Below are positions 23,401 to 33,768 of a stretch of 64,000 nucleotides of DNA, in pieces. A program made the translations under genes and the position numbers. The DNA is from Acanthosepion pharaonis (taxonomy: Eukaryota; Mollusca; Cephalopoda; Sepiida; Sepiidae): contig CAHIKZ030004296.1 of the NCBI GenBank assembly GCA_903632075.3, forward strand, positions 2,212,501 to 2,276,500, given 5' to 3'. The notes beneath the pieces were generated by a model. That model saw nothing but the letters and a program-made list of their open reading frames with translations. It was not told where the DNA came from and did no database searches. Numbering within the stretch: the stretch's first letter is position 1; each line of letters begins with the position of its first letter.

Positions 23401-23964
23401 CATAGGAAGTACTAACATGTGCACTGGGTCATGTTACATTGGAAAAAATGTGAAAAAAAAGTAAATAATAATGTCATTATTCCTTTTTTAATTCAGTTAA
23501 TTTGCACAAGGGTGTAAAAGTTTTGAAAATTTCTATATAAACAACTGCCGTTTTGGAGAAGGTTTATTCGCAATTTGTAGAGGAAAATAGACACTCAGAT
23601 ACAAAATGTCTGTCGCCCCTTAATAAGATATTAATCAGTCTACTGAAAATAATTTAATAAACTCGGTGGCAACTGTCTGAAAAAAAATTCATTACTTGGT
23701 TTGGGTTTTACCAATATGCATTTCTCCTTATATGACTTCATCTCCTCAACGCACTGATAAAATGTTTTGTTGACTCATTAAAATAATATTGTAACACCGA
23801 AGCGGTTAACTGCAGTCGTTACTGGCTTTGATGTGTAATTCATACAGCTGTGCGTAGGTGTGCAAACGTAATTAATGCATTCAGTTAACATGCACAACTG
23901 GGTTAGTAATTTTCAATAGCAACTGAGAACCGCGACGGTCATGTACATTTTTAAGGCATAAGCA
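20413..23964. other. Gene-poor stretch
   Basis: Apart from the S2 fragment at 22.4 kb I see poly-C (20998-21006), (TA)n at 21620 and 22270, poly-A at 22844 and a GA-rich run at 23095-23120. Short frames at 20.8-21.3 kb on both strands are not recognisable. Confidence 0.45.
22415..22470 (+). repeat. S2 SINE fragment
   Basis: ATACCTTTTGGGAAG and CTCGGCTATGGGTTAAATAG match the middle of S2 elements at 12.6 and 38.05 kb. Head and tail are missing. Confidence 0.45.
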
Positions 23965-24490
23965 ATCACGCGTCTTTGGGGAGTGGACGGAAAATGCAAC
24001 ACTGAACACGGAAGACGTATTGGAATAGGCAAAGTTGCATTCCAAAAGTTAAGCAGAGTATTAAGAGACAGGAAAATTTCGTTGGAAATAAAGAAAAGAG
24101 TACTGAACTATTACGTGATATCTGTCCTCCTGTATAGCAGCGGATGCTGCAAAATCTTCTCAAAGATGAAGAGACTCGAAGCAACAGAAATGTGGTTCTA
24201 CAGAAGGATATTAAGGATACCATGGGCCGAACATGTGATCAACGACGAGGTTTTGGAGAGGATGGAAACAAAAAGAAAAGAGGAAAGTGGGCTTGGAAAA
24301 TCTGATACTCACAGGACGGATAAAATGACAGGGGAAAGCAACGCGTGACCTGATTAATGGGCTTAAGCAAATGGATGGCAGGACAGGGTTTGGGAGAAAT
24401 AACAAAAAACGAAACATGTTAAGAGCTATAAGGCACAGGAAGATGTGAAGGGCCATGATTGACTACGTCCTGAAGGGAAACTGCACATAA
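23965..24490 (+). pseudogene. RTE-type LINE, ORF2 C-terminal part
   Basis: An open frame from 23983 reads KISLEIKKRVLNYYVISVLL, then KMKRLEATEMWFYRRILRIP and WAEHVINDEVLERM, which is the RTE reverse-transcriptase C-terminal region. It then shifts frame into GLENLILTGRIK and GLKQMDGR, and ends with the family 3' sequence near 24463-24490. One stretch of 121 codons is intact but lacks catalytic motifs. Confidence 0.8.
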
Positions 24491-24684
24491 AAGAAGCAAC
24501 CATAGATTTTCAAAGATTTCTTGGGAAAGATAGCGTTGTAGTTTCCTGTCATCTTTAAGGTTTTAAATTCAGAATTATCCTTCATCTAGACTGGCTGCTA
24601 TCCAAGGCTAGAGAGCTTAGTTTACTGTATTATTTAACCTATATCTGGCGGAAGAAATTGGTTCATTCCGTTTCCAAAGGCGTT

Positions 24685-24790
24685 AGTACGAAAGCGAACG
24701 GGTCAAAGTAATTTGAACTCTGCTCGCTGGTTTTATTTTACAAGCCGGCAACCATTTTATATACACAGCCCACCCTTGTATGATTAGTAA
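24685..24790 (-). repeat. Possible S2 SINE fragment
   Basis: On the minus strand the sequence contains CCGGCTTGTAAAATAAAACC and GAGCAGAGTTCAAATT, resembling the tRNA part of the S2 copy at 29005-29213. The match is weak. Confidence 0.3.
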
Positions 24791-25097
24791 GCTTAAAAAT
24801 TGACATCCTGAATGGAATTTTGGTGAGGCGCAGTAAGACATCGCAATATGAGCTGATTAAAGGTTTTCGTGAAAAATCTTGATCATAATTTTCTTAGTAA
24901 TTATAGGTTAAAAATGAACATCTTTTAGCTCTTTGTCATTGAAATAACGCGAAGCATTTGCAATAGAAAATGAAATAACAACTGAAATATATATATATAT
25001 ACGCGCACAAAAACAATAGAATGTTTTTCTAGGAAGGTTTACTATCCGATTTTTCTATAAATGCAACTCCACAACTAACGGAAACCTATACTTTACA

Positions 25098-25170
25098 CCA
25101 GGAAGAGTCAGTTGAACATTTCTAGGACACGTAATGAGGCAGGTAGGCTTGGAAAATCTGATACTCACAG
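25098..25170 (+). pseudogene. RTE LINE short fragment
   Basis: GACACGTAATGAGGCAGGTA and CTTGGAAAATCTGATACTCA match the LGH(I/V)MRKxGLENLILT stretch of the RTE copies. Only about 73 bp remains. Confidence 0.55.
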
Positions 25171-25173
25171 TAT

Positions 25174-25275
25174 TCAAATTTTAAGCAATTCCGTTACTAA
25201 AGTCAGTGGTTTAACCAAGTTCAATTCATTTTGAATTCGTCTTGAGCTTAACTTATTCATGCATGGCACCCAACT
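25174..25275 (-). repeat. Repeat inverted relative to 25575-25660
   Basis: Both segments contain, in opposite orientation, AAGACGAATTCAAAATG with extended similarity on both sides. The S3 SINE at 25295 lies between the two arms. Confidence 0.5.
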
Positions 25276-25294
25276 ATTTGGGTATGGGCGTGGG

Positions 25295-25425
25295 ACACCC
25301 CGACGTGGTGTAATGGTTAGCAAGCTTGTCTCGTTAGAACAATTACGACTGAGTTCGATCCTCATGGGGGTCCCCATACTTTGAACCTTGTGCCACATCG
25401 AAGCTATGCTTAGAGAATCACCAAT
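25295..25425 (+). repeat. tRNA-derived SINE (family S3)
   Basis: A box TGGTGTAATGG and B box GAGTTCGATCCTC are near-perfect. The body CCTTGTGCCACATCGAAGCT, then ATGCTTAGAGAATCACC, matches the copies at 42.2-42.5 kb in inverse orientation. The tRNA-like part is followed directly by this body, so it is a SINE. Confidence 0.75.
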
Positions 25426-25709
25426 TAGTTGACAGTCTTAATCCTCTTTGGGTACCAATCCTAATACCTTAGACTACAATATTTTGTATCATAACGAAGA
25501 ATTAATACTTTTTGTTATGGTACAAATTAGTTAAATATATTAGGCTTGGTACGCAGGGAGGATTAAGTGCATGCACAATTACTTGGGCACCATATATAAT
25601 CGGGTTAAACCCAAGACGAATTCAAAATGTATTGTTTAAGATTAAAACAAGAGTTACTAAATATACTATTTTATACTCGATATTTTTACTAATTCTACTA
25701 ATCGATATG

Positions 25710-25925
25710 TGGTAACTGTCGGTCTCGAGAGACCATGGGTCTGCGCCCAAAGATTTCGTCCCCAGTTGGTGATGGTGGTGCAGCATCTGTTACGGCTGTA
25801 CAGGACCACACGGGAGTGACAGTCTTGATTGCAACGAATGAATGTGAAGATTCTCTTCGATGTCGCCATGTTTTCTGTCCGCCGAGCAAGCTTATCTACA
25901 GCGGCAAGACACCGTTTCTGCCCTT
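25710..25925 (-). pseudogene. LINE C-terminal zinc-finger remnant
   Basis: The minus frame reads IFTFIRCNQDCHSRVVLYSR followed by NRCC, resembling the C2H2-like end (CxxDCxSRxGLYSHxRxC) of certain non-LTR elements. The usual histidine is replaced here, and the upstream domain is not in frame. Confidence 0.5.
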
Positions 25926-26057
25926 CTCGCTCCAACTCTTTGTGTAAATCTCGTCTCCAGCGTGAGCGAACGTTGATGATGTCTTCCCTATCTCAATGTC
26001 CATCGCCCGTTGTCACGTTTTCAGATGTCCTTGAAGCGCATATAACTAATAGTTAGG

Positions 26058-26655
26058 TTGAAATGTCTTTTTCTAGTTATTAGAACCAAGCATGTCACTT
26101 ACCGACACAACCTGCGACTCCTCGAACGGTTCCATCAACGCTGCCTCCACACAATCGATAACATCCACAGGAGTGACTTTCTCACCAATATTGAAGTCCT
26201 TCAACAGGTGAAGATTACTAGCATCGAGCCCATGCTTCTGAAGACCCAGCTACGCTGGACATGTTTCCAGGATGAAGAATCATTACTTGCCTAAAATTTT
26301 ATTGTACGGCGAGTTCTCCACTGGCTATCGCGACAGAGGTGTACCAAAGAAGCGATTCAAAGATCGCCTGAAAAAATCATTTGGTGCTTGTCACATGAAC
26401 CATTGCCAATGGTCAACCCTAGATAAGAGTGACGCCTCACGTCTCACCACCAACCATGTTGTCTCCTTTGAAAATACCTGTAGGGCCGCTCTCAGAGCAA
26501 CAGGCAGAGGAGAAAGTATTGCAATGTTATGCCATCGAAACCAGGCCAGACTTTCAGCTGAAACTACTGCAAACGTGTATACCTGTCCCGCATTGTGACT
26601 TAGAAGTCACAAACGTGCCTGCAAGCGACGTGTACAGACTCCATCTTCGTCTTCG
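26058..26655 (+). pseudogene. Non-LTR retrotransposon C-terminal region with zinc-finger end
   Basis: Joined frames read LRLLERFHQRCLHTIDNIHR, TNIEVLQQVKITSIEPMLLK, LRWTCFQDEESLLAKILLYG and DRGVPKKRFKDRLKKSFGAC, a conserved post-RT region of LINEs. A further C-terminal part (FENTCRAALRATGRG ... TCPALD) is a decayed C2H2 end. Frames shift at about 26290 and 26590. Confidence 0.75.
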
Positions 26656-26704
26656 TTTTGCGAAGTCAAACCATGATGATAGCGATGAATCGTGTGTGTA
26701 TATA

Positions 26705-27044
26705 TACAGGGCGTCCATAGAGTTCATAATTTTAAAAAGTTCGTGTGCACTTTAAAAATTATAACTTTATTTGTATTTGCGATAGAAATAATTTGTAAAA
26801 AAGATAGAAAGAAGTAAATCTATATTTTTTAAGGTTTTATTGAAATTTTATTTAAGTTTCCACATGTCCTCCATCATTAGCAATACAAAGGGTAATACGA
26901 TTTTGCAGTTCACGGAAAACATTTACCAAATGATTTACAGTAATGCCTGAAATAACATTAGTTATTTTAGCTATACTTAAAACTAGGTACATTAAACATT
27001 TTTTACAGATTATTTCTATCGCAAATACAAATAAAGTTATAATT
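26705..27044 (-). mobile_element. Mariner-type MITE with 46-bp inverted repeats
   Basis: 26758-26803 and 26999-27044 are inverted repeats with a single mismatch. The left outer end begins TACAGGGCGTCC next to TA, as in Tc1/mariner-like elements. The outer right end is missing and replaced by GT/TA microsatellite. On the minus strand 26953-26852 keeps 33 codons plus stop ending ELQNRITLCIANDGGHVET, the C-terminus of a DDE transposase of the IS630/Tc1/mariner group. The catalytic triad is absent. Confidence 0.75.
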
Positions 27045-27046
27045 GC

Positions 27047-27049
<3 letters not shown>

Positions 27050-27109
<60 letters not shown>
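27050..27109. repeat. (GT)n/(TA)n microsatellite
   Basis: GTGTGTGT runs into about 50 bp of TA. It abuts the damaged right end of the mariner MITE. Confidence 0.95.
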
Positions 27110-27112
<3 letters not shown>

Positions 27113-27176
27113 CTAGTATCTCTTTGGCGTTTTTAGTCGAAATCAGTAGATACGTGTATTATTGTATATTAGTCTC

Positions 27177-27405
27177 CTTTTTTGAAAATACCTGCAGAGC
27201 CGCTGTCAGGGACAAGTGGCAGAGGAGGAAGTACTGCAACGCCATACCATCGAACCCAGGCCAGACTTTCAGCTACAACTGCTGCCACCGTGTATGCCTG
27301 TCCAGCATTGGACGTATTAGTCACAAACGTGCCTGCAAGCAACGCGTACAGACTTCATCTTGGTATTTGTTTAGCGAAGCCAAGCAATGATGAGAATCAA
27401 GCATA
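27177..27405 (+). pseudogene. LINE C-terminal fragment, second copy
   Basis: It repeats 26468-26655 at good similarity (TTTGAAAATACCTGCAGAGC, CAACGCGTACAGACTTCATC). Alternate frames give SSIGRISHKRACKQR, a fairly preserved C2H2 end. The MITE and microsatellite lie between the two copies. Confidence 0.7.
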
Positions 27406-28870
27406 GGAAATTAAGAAACCACTTAAGCAGTAATTTCTGTGATAAATGAATTCACCCAAGTAGTGGTCAAATTCGTACGTTGCTTATGTCATTACGTACA
27501 AGTAAACGATTTTGAAAATAGTGAGGATTGTACAGCTTCAGCCCAGATACAGTAAAAAGGCTACAACTGAAAGAGCTACTTTCTTTTCATACCTTCTCCA
27601 ATATAATTCCCATGCCACTCAACATTAATTATAAAATAAAGACTAAAAAGCCAGTATAACTAATTAATAGCGTCATTTTCCTGTACGAAAACTTGAAAAA
27701 ATAAAACATCTTAAAAACAGGAAGAAATGATGAGAGGAAGCAATAAAAGACAGCAGTAACGAAAGTGACAAGAGAAGGATAAGACACTACACTCGACATG
27801 CTCTTGACGAAAGCTACCACGTCATCATCTTGTATAGCAAAACATATGACATGATTGCTTTCTATCTTTGCTTCTATTTACCAAAGAGTTATGCGTTTCA
27901 GTTTAGCCTGTACTAAATCTAAACACGCACGTTATCGAGCACATGTCTGATGTTATCACAATAGTCATTAGTGAGATTAGCAGCTGGCTATGCTTCTCCC
28001 CATCAACCGTTGCGAAAATAAATTCTCTTCTCGGTTTGTTTTTTTTTTTTTTTCTTTCTTTCCCCGAACCAATTTTACATTCCGGAGACTGCGTTTCGTC
28101 TTTCTAATATATTTAATTATCTATTCACCTATTTCAGATTCCTTCTGGGAGGTAATTCTTTTTTTTTTTTTCATTCACTCCACAAACCTACATTGATCAG
28201 GAGACTTATTTATTTTTTTCAAGACCGTATCGAATTAGGGTTATTTTGATCTGGTGACCTATTAGGGTTTCTTTAGATGTATTCATTAAAAACAGTACAA
28301 GGCTTGGAAAGACAAATCTGTATAACTGTTAATGAGATATTATTTTTACAGGCTCTCTGTGTTTCTTTCCTGCAAATAGTAAACCAAATGATTGAGATTT
28401 TATATATCGTTCAATGACTTCGAAAGCCCATTCCTTTTTTTTTCTTTTCACTTGTGTATCGATTTGCAAAAAGAAAAAAAAACCGTTTTATGAATTAAAG
28501 TCTGAGCATAAAATGCGTCAAACAGCAATTCTGAATGAAGTTCGATTCACACTGGCTATAAAATCATTTTTATAACAGAACATTTCAAGGAATACAAAAA
28601 AAATCTCTTAATACAAGTTTTTGATAATCATAAATTGCTTTTGAAAAGTTTATATCCAAGAAAATCAACGGTGGGAAAATGTGAAGGTAGTTGGAAGATA
28701 TTTATATGTAATGCGATATATAGCATGGGATATTACGGTTTTAGCTTCTTTTTTTCCTTTTCTTCCTTTTTTCTTTTTATAGCTTATCAGCCTTTTGTAG
28801 GTTATTTAAATCCAGAAAATATTTTTGCATTGTAAGAATATTGAATGGAAAATGATTTACTGATAAAAGT
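27406..28870. other. No gene seen
   Basis: AT-rich with poly-T blocks at 28038, 28160 and 28436. A T-rich frame at 28635-28835 is not convincing. Confidence 0.45.
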
Positions 28871-29007
28871 CGATACATAGATAACGGCTCAGAACTGAAA
28901 ATCAAAGGGCCGAGTTTCAATTCCAGTTGAGTTCGTTATATTCACTTACGCGCAAATACTTTTGGGGAAAAGTATGAAACCATCTTTCCCCTAGCTATGG
29001 GTTAATT
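28871..29007 (+). repeat. S2 SINE fragment, plus arm of an inverted pair
   Basis: A tRNA-like part (GATAACGGCTCAGAACTG, B-box-like AGTTTCAATTCC) and the start of the S2 body (CCCTAGCTATGGGTTAATTC) are present. The 3' tail is missing and the sequence joins a minus-strand S2 copy. Confidence 0.65.
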
Positions 29008-29213
29008 CATACCTTTTCTCATAGGTATTTTGTGAAAGTGGATACAACGAACCCGACTGGATTTGGAACTCTGCTCTCCGATTTACAATTTCAAGCCGTC
29101 ATCATATACATCACCAGGTATCCTCAAGCGGTCACCCATCTTGGTATTAACCAAGCTCGACGTTGCTTGACTTCGGTGATCGTAAGAGAACTGGTGTTTC
29201 AGTGGGATATTAC
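29005..29213 (-). repeat. S2 SINE, minus arm, with most of the 5S domain
   Basis: On the minus strand 29213-29112 matches 5S rRNA: GATCACCGAAGTCAAGCAAC, ATACCAAGATGGGTGACCGC, TTGAGGATACC. It is followed by the tRNA-like section (CGGCTTGAAATTGTAAATCG, GAGTTCCAAATCC). The 3' tail is absent. Confidence 0.75.
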
Positions 29214-29329
29214 GGAATATAAAAAGTTGTAATTTATATTATATTATATTATATATTATATATATATTATATATATATTATATAATATTCGAACACTGCT
29301 GGAGAGCATTTTCTTTCTTAAATCACTCC

Positions 29330-30290
29330 GCTCCAAGTAAGCAATAAAGCCACTAAGACGCAAGGGGTTAGTGAGTGTTAGCTAATACGAGAAAAAAAAC
29401 ATTAGAGAGAAAAGCGCATTAAAAGAACAGGAATGAAGACAGTAGATAACTATTGACACTGCATTTAAATTTTTTGCTGATCAAAGTTGACTGGGGAGGG
29501 GAAGAAGTCGGGGGAGTTCCACAAGCGAGATGTGCGATAGAGGAAACTGTTAACCTGTAACTTACGTCCCGCCATTTTAACTGTAAAATGAAACCTTGCT
29601 GCCAATATCGTATTGCGCTTAAATTCATAAAATGTAGTATCGAGGAAAGTTAATCAGAATAATTACAATGAAAGTATTTATAGAAAAGGCACAGGGAATC
29701 TTCATTACAACGTTGGGAAACTGACTGAAGGCGAGATGCCAGGTCAGGACCAATAACATTGCATAATCTTTGAATTTTATCAAGAATTTCTAAATATACA
29801 GCAATAGCAACAGGCCAGATGTGACCTCAATATTCAATGGACGAATAGTAGACCTATAAATGCCAGATAAATTCTAACGAGAAAAATTGCCTAGCACGAC
29901 ACTGAGAAGCAAGTTTCTTAGCAACAGACCTAGTAATTGATTCAATATAATCTTTCTACCTCATGCCCGCAGAAAACATTAGTCTGAGAAAGTATAATGA
30001 GTACCTTTTCTGGAGCTTAGCACCAGTCCTTCTAATGGAAGGTAAAGAGGGTTCTCTGAGACGATTAAAAGTGAGCAATTTCTTCTTTTTTTTTTTTTTT
30101 TTTTTTTGGTGGTAGTGGGGGCGTTGGAATTAGCAAACCATTCCTTGCCCTAGTTAAAAAAAAAAAAAAAAAAAGATTTTAAAAAAATCAGCTGCCAGTT
30201 TGACATTATCGAACATTTTCTTAAGATTTTGTCTTGTGTGCAGGCCAAGAGACTTATCACACTTGAAAATAAAAACTGGGCTTCTATTTC
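29330..30290 (-). pseudogene. Jockey/CR1-like LINE 3' end (family J), decayed
   Basis: The minus strand matches the copies at 48.3 and 57.1 kb: ATTGACACTGCATTTAAATT, the translation equivalent to KFxDYAMLLVLTWHLAF, and upstream ACACAAGACAAAATC-type RT sequence. A small frame (29628-29419) covers the region equivalent to SRLWNSLP. A poly-T/poly-A region (30085-30175) interrupts it. Confidence 0.65.
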
Positions 30291-31429
30291 AAATACGCGT
30301 ATCCACTAAAAGTGTGTGGGGTGGGATTACGGGATATAAAAGTATGAACATATGTTCAAGGCGACTGGAATAACATTTGCGTCAATGCGTTTGTGCTTTG
30401 TTTTTTGTTTTTTGCGGAGGTGTAGCATGAACGTAATTTTCAAGATTTTGTGTTATTTTTTATATGGTAGTATTGTTTGTATTCTGCGATGATTCATAAT
30501 TTTTTTTTTCTCGCTAAAAAAAAAAATGCTATACAAGGTTTTCCAGAAAATTCGTTTGTAGAAATTTAATTACGTTTTCGTTCCATTCTTACTTAAATTA
30601 TCGCCGCAGCAGCAGCAGCAGCTGATGCGTTAAGTGTGAGAATGGCATTACTTGTTGGAGACTGGACCCCGTCTGGATTCCATTAAAACTGACACACTTC
30701 CTGCTGACCTCTCCCATGAGTAAGTAATATAAAAAAAAAAAAAAATGGAGGCGGTTACCTCATTACCAAGAAAGCAAAATCACACGCACACACAAAATGC
30801 CAACGCAAACGATTTTAAAAAAAAAAATTTTTATTTATTTATTTTTTAATTTATTTATTTATTTATTTATTTTTTTAACTATATAGAAGCTTAGAAACAA
30901 TGTGAAGCATTATTTAAAACAAAAGGAAAATCTGCCTTCGGTCGGAAAATCACATGAACAATTCATGCAAGAGACTCACATATGTGCACACGTGTCCACA
31001 AATGCACACATATACGCCTCCTCACCGTTTGAGCACGCACTGAAGGTTTCGCTTGTAAGTCTAAAATCATCTTAACTGCAGGCGGCACCTTGTTTTGCTT
31101 AAACTATGTCGAACTTGCCCAATGCGAAGAAAATTTCAAACTGTTAAATAAACATTTGTTTTATTATTTTATGAACTTTCACATGAAGAATATGGAAAAA
31201 AAAAAACCCTCTTTTTATCAGAAGTGATATGTTTTCTCACTACTATCTGTAGTGCGTTGGCAACTGTCCGTTTTGGGACATGGATTTGACGAAGCTATTT
31301 AAGAACATGACTCGAATTCACAGATGAATATTTGGCCTTTGCATTTTACGCTGTTAGATAAAACTACCCCGAGTGCAACGTATCCCCTGTTCAGTTTCCT
31401 CATCTCTTATACTAAAGGCATCATAACTG
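30291..31429. other. No gene seen
   Basis: Short CAG repeat at 30605-30621, TTTA-rich tract at 30830-30875 and CA-rich stretch at 30780-30797. Confidence 0.45.
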
Positions 31430-31529
31430 GTCCATACACCGAGGTATTTGTCGACCCGTCGGTTGGGGCTCCAGAATACGCAGACTGCTCCTCTGTAGAG
31501 GGGGCAAGACGCCCCACCCCCAAATGAGG
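31430..31529 (+). repeat. Fragment of the I-type LINE 5' leader
   Basis: CCGTCGGTTGGGGCTCCAGA and TACGCAGACTGCTCCTCTG match 32045-32095, the leader of the LINE at 32.0-37.8 kb. An S1 SINE follows immediately. Confidence 0.5.
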
Positions 31530-31868
31530 CGTTTTTGGTAAGATGATAAAATTACATCCAACAGCAAGGATCGGGAAGTTTTGAGTACCGTGGAACCACA
31601 TCTTAATTGCTGGTGCTCGCAGGTCCAGCCTGACCCGTGGTGGTAGCACCTGTTAGGGTCCCAGCTATGGGCAAATAGTTAAGACCCAAACTGGGGTCAA
31701 AACACCATGAAAGTGTAAAATAGGTTCTAATACAAGCAAAACATTTGTGAAAAAATTATTACCAGCAGTGCATGTTTTTTTTTGGGGGGGGGGGATATTA
31801 CCAGCAATAAATATTGTAGGCATTAAATAACCCATTGAGGTTAATATGCCGTAAAACAAACCAAACCA
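31530..31868 (+). repeat. S1 SINE copy
   Basis: GGTAAGATGATAAAATTACA, CCCAGCTATGGGCAAATAG, AAACTGGGGTCAAAAC and the tail TTAAATAACCCATTGAGG then GTAAAACAAACC are all present. CAAATGAGG at 31521 and CAAATCGAGG at 31866 may be a damaged target duplication. Confidence 0.7.
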
Positions 31869-32559
31869 AATCGAGGTATTTGAAGTGCTTAGAATTTATT
31901 AATTGCACATTCTGATTTTTTTTCTTTTTCTTTTTTTATGGATTCAGGTTAGGTGCCATCACTACTTTCATTTCAGTTCCACATACGGGTTTCATTTCTA
32001 TTTTGGAAAGGTTTATTGTGAGTCCTGCTTTTTGCCGCCCTGTCGGCTGGGGCTTAAGAATACGCCGACTGTACCTCTGCAGAGGGGTAACGACTCTCCC
32101 CATGAGGTCACCTGTTTGCCGTCGGTGGCGACCCGTAATCTCTGGGTACAGGATCCTAGTGGTTGAGGGCTTCAGGAGCCAGGGTTAGATATTTCTGATT
32201 TCCAACATACCACTTTGGCCCTTACTTGGACTAGACGGGCGATCGGAGAGGCCCAACTCGATAAAATACCATGTGTCTAATTTCTACGCATTAGAAGGCG
32301 ATGATCGGGGATCAATCTGTTTGAAGAATTCAAGCCTTAGACATGGCTGTAAATATATCAGTTTGTTCTGTAAGGTTTGGGAAGTGCAAATATTGCTTAA
32401 CGAGTGGTCAGTCTCTCTCGAACACGAGTATATTGGTTTGTGTAGACCTGTCAAGGCGGCTGGGTTCCCTCCCTCTTGACGCGTCTGGCTCCGAGGTCGG
32501 TGGGGAGCACATGCAGTGAATTTTAATACATTAAAAAAAAAAAAAAAAAAAAGATCTTT

Positions 32560-33480
32560 CAGACTCTGATTCTGAAAAAGAAATAAGATTTGACTTTCCA
32601 AGATTTCTCCCTAGAAGAAGCTCCTCTAGCAAAACTTCTCCTTTTAATTGAAAAAGTGTTATCCAGTGGGATTATCCAGTAGGATTATCCCCAAAACACT
32701 AAAGAAACTGAAAAACAATTTGCTGGTAGATGTGGAAAATAGTGAACACGCCGAAAGTTTCTTCAAGTTGAAGAACTTTCATGACCTCAAAATAAAAGCC
32801 TTGCCCCATGAAAGGCTGAGCACTTCTAAGGGAGTTATTAGAAGCAGAGAGTTGTCTCTGGCCACGCCTGAGGCAATCACAGGGAAGCCAGGGGGTCAGT
32901 GATTACCGTAGAATCACTATTAAAAGGAAAGAAACCATGACAGACACGTATATTCTTTTGTCGAACAAAAGCCTGGTACAATATTGAGTCAGTGGAACAA
33001 TATGTTCTTGCTCCACTAAGGTGATTTAAGTGTCTAAAATTTGGTCATCATAGGGATAGCTGCAGTAGTCGCCCAACATGTGGAAAATGTGGCCAAAAAG
33101 ATTCCGACTATACGGAAGAAGAATGCCACTGTGAAGTAAGATGTGCTGCCAGGGAAAGCCATCCAGCATACTTCTGATCATGAGACTTCTGAAATATAGT
33201 TGAGGTTGAAAGATAAACGAAATGTCTCATTCGTGGAGGCAAGGCATGAAAGGCCCTTCCTATGCAAAAATAACGCAAGGAAGGACTATAACGAATACCA
33301 GTCAATCTGAGAAATGCAGAGCTTGCATTGGGAATCGTGTACACTTGGGACTAAATGACTAGCACAAAAAACTACCTGTAGGACATATACTCCAAGCAGA
33401 TACTGCAAACTGAAAAGAAAAGCCAGTGAAAGAATTGAAATAAAAATAAATAAATCTACCACACAAACCACTTCTCAAAA
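32560..33480 (+). pseudogene. LINE ORF1 (gag-like, zinc knuckle) remnant
   Basis: The reading frame gives ERLSTSKGVIRSRELSLATP then EAITGKPGGQ, the conserved start of such ORF1 proteins. Near 33001 it gives YVLAPLR, stop, FKCLKFGHHRDSC, followed by PTCGKCGQKDSDYTEEEC and CAARESHPAY. These are CCHC knuckles; the first cysteine codon of the first knuckle is now TGA (33022-33024). The protein normally binds the element's RNA. Several stops and shifts interrupt it. Confidence 0.75.
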
Positions 33481-33768
33481 AATACAAAATCTCTTACAAA
33501 GCAAAGGTCACAGCGATATCCTATCCGTCCACCAAAACCCATCAAAGATAGACTTAAGAATTTATCTCCTAAAATCAGAACTAATCAAACAAAAACAAAA
33601 AATTCACAGCGACCAAATTCTTACCCAAAACGGATTTGGCAAACTGGAAGAAATGGAGGTGGAAAGCTAGAACCCAGAAACGGCCAAAACCTCCAAACTC
33701 AAAATGTCGGAAAATTAAATCCCAACCACATTGTAAGCTAAAGCCCCAAAACATTTAGCAATCATGTA

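Noticed and set aside
25512..25715. Short ORF as a candidate gene
   Set aside because: It overlaps an inverted-repeat arm and has no recognisable domain.
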